A stretch of DNA of 64,000 nucleotides. Source: JAQVEM01 sp964556165. Lineage in GTDB: Bacteria; Actinomycetota; Humimicrobiia; Humimicrobiales; Humimicrobiaceae. Positions 62,946-64,000 of the stretch are shown here, piece after piece (the first letter of the stretch is position 1; every line of letters begins with the position of its first letter). The position numbers and the translations under genes were made by a program. Location: assembly GCA_964556165.1 (NCBI GenBank), contig CAZKVH010000001.1, positions 62,001 through 126,000 of the forward strand. The letters run 5' to 3'. The notes under the pieces are model-generated. The model was not told the origin of the DNA. It did no database searches and was given only the letters and a program-made list of their open reading frames with translations.

Positions 62946-64000
62946 ATGATTTGTTCGATAATAAGCATAGGAACTGAATTAAATCTTGGTTTGATACTGG
63001 ACATGAACTCAAGGTATATTGCGGGCAGGGTTACTGAACTCGGCATAGAATGTAAATATATGTTCACTGTAAATGATGATTTAATTGATATATCAGAGAT
63101 TATAAAGCACAGTTTAAAATACACTGACCTGGTGATAATAAGTGGAGGCCTTGGTCCTACTGATGACGATGTTACAAGGCGTGCAGTTGCTCTTGCATTG
63201 AATTCCCAGCTTATAAGGGATAAAAACCTTGATAAAACCAGTCTGAAGTTTTTTATAAACAAAAGAAGGAAAGAAGTTGTTGATAGGCTACTCAGGCAAT
63301 CATATATCCCTGTAAATTCTATACCATTGAAACCAAAAATAGGAAGTGCTCCTGGCTTTATTGTAGAGACGAATGATAAAAAGTTTATATTTTGCATACC
63401 AGGGGTTCCAAAAGAGATGAGGAGCATGTTTGAAGAAGGTGTCGTGCCATTTTTAAAGAAAGTTATAAAAGGTAAAGGTCACAAAAAAGACATTTTAAAA
63501 ATTAAAAAGTCAATATTACTCACGACGGATATCAGTGAAACAGAAATAGAGGAAAAAATTAAAGGGGTTATTACTGAAGCCAGGGAGATGAATGTACAGG
63601 TGGGGATAACTGCTGAACCTGGCTTAATAAAGGTGATATTGATTGCAAAGGCCTATAATGATGTTGATGCAGAAAGAAATTTGAGGTTTTTAGAAACAAA
63701 AATCACAGGCAAACTTGGAAATTGTTTTTACGGGAAAGATGGTACTTTAATTTCCGATAGTTTAAAAGAGACTATTGAAAAAGCTGGAGATAATTTAACT
63801 ATCAGTACTGCCGAATCAATAACGGGCGGATTGATTAGCAGTATTATAACTGATACACCTGGAAGCTCAAAGTTTTTTCTTGGAGGGATAGTTTCTTATT
63901 CAGATTATTCTAAAATAAAGTTACTTGGTGTAGATAAAAATGAACTTGAGAAAAGTGGAGTAGTGAGCAGGAAGGTATGTTTAGAGATGGCAAAAAAAGC
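62946..64000 (+). CDS. cinA: CinA-like nicotinamide-nucleotide amidase (3' end outside window)
   Basis: The frame is open to the window end (351 codons, no stop). The N-terminal MoCF-like domain shows SIGTELNLGLILDMNS and ISGGLGPTDDDVTRRA. The C-terminal PncC-type amidase domain begins STAESITGGLISSIITDTPG, with the catalytic Ser in AES. CinA/PncC deamidates NMN and is often found before recA. pgsA, usual between ftsK and cinA, is not in the 42-base gap. ATG 62946 has no clear Shine-Dalgarno. Confidence 0.93.
   Translation, partial: MICSIISIGTELNLGLILDMNSRYIAGRVTELGIECKYMFTVNDDLIDISEIIKHSLKYTDLVIISGGLGPTDDDVTRRAVALALNSQLIRDKNLDKTSLKFFINKRRKEVVDRLLRQSYIPVNSIPLKPKIGSAPGFIVETNDKKFIFCIPGVPKEMRSMFEEGVVPFLKKVIKGKGHKKDILKIKKSILLTTDISETEIEEKIKGVITEAREMNVQVGITAEPGLIKVILIAKAYNDVDAERNLRFLETKITGKLGNCFYGKDGTLISDSLKETIEKAGDNLTISTAESITGGLISSIITDTPGSSKFFLGGIVSYSDYSKIKLLGVDKNELEKSGVVSRKVCLEMAKK

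Noticed and set aside
1..64000. tRNA genes, CRISPR arrays, insertion sequences, prophage or defence systems
   Set aside because: Reading both strands of the gaps I saw no T-loop signature, no spaced repeats, no transposase or phage-like frame; xerC is in its housekeeping context.

Overview
The window is 64 kb of AT-rich, very densely packed bacterial core genome. About 59 protein genes are visible. All but one (rpmB) lie on the + strand, mostly a few to about 30 bases apart or overlapping by 4 bases. I see no tRNA, rRNA, CRISPR array, insertion sequence or prophage. The best taxonomic clue is gene content and order: pyrD-pyrF-pyrE-mihF-gmk-rpoZ-coaBC-metK-priA-def-fmt-rsmB carries the actinobacterial-type integration host factor (mihF) directly before gmk. 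A SepIVA-like DivIVA-family gene lies between coaD and rpmF. The blocks rplS-lepB-rnhB-yraN-comM-dprA-xerC-rpsB and rpsO-pnp-M16 protease-dapB-dapA-rnj-ftsK-cinA also follow the actinobacterial order. The base composition is far too AT-rich for ordinary Actinomycetota, so I infer a deep-branching, probably anaerobic, low-GC lineage of that phylum, from a metagenome or uncultured genome. This is inference from synteny, not from a tree.

Layout. 1-1744: end of the pyrimidine operon (pyrD partial, pyrF, pyrE). 1767-11303: mihF promoter, then nucleotide, coenzyme A, SAM, replication-restart and translation-start genes, ending with an acetyltransferase that converges on rpmB (minus strand). 11492-15125: fatty acid kinase-like gene, rsmD, coaD, sepIVA-like. 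15132-23056: rpmF, an ADP-forming acyl-CoA synthetase with a DRTGG-domain partner, plsX, acpP, rnc and an unusually short SMC. 23040-29257: SRP genes (ftsY, ffh), ribosome and RNA-modification genes, lepB, rnhB, yraN. 29437-36207: a GAF/PAS/HD-GYP signalling protein, comM, dprA, an unknown gene, xerC. 36243-45986: rpsB-tsf-pyrH-frr-uppS-rseP-ispG-proS-recD2. 46129-53199: nusA-infB-rbfA-nrnA-truB-ribF behind a promoter and a terminator-like hairpin. 53366-64000: rpsO, pnp, M16 protease, lysine genes dapB/dapA, rnj, ftsK and the start of cinA.

No self-contained new defence or mobile system is visible. The items worth following are departures from normal in housekeeping genes: an SMC of 775 residues without a recognisable hinge, a truB gene broken at a run of nine T, two genes (rsmD, M16 protease) whose conserved N-termini have no ATG/GTG/TTG start, a perfect 13-bp hairpin between the nusA promoter and nusA, an apparently leaderless comM, and a list of usual neighbours that are missing (fabD/fabG, mutM, cdsA, dxr, rimP, ylxR). 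TTG starts behind good Shine-Dalgarno sequences are very common here. The ADP-forming acyl-CoA synthetase suggests a fermentative energy metabolism that makes ATP from acyl-CoA.
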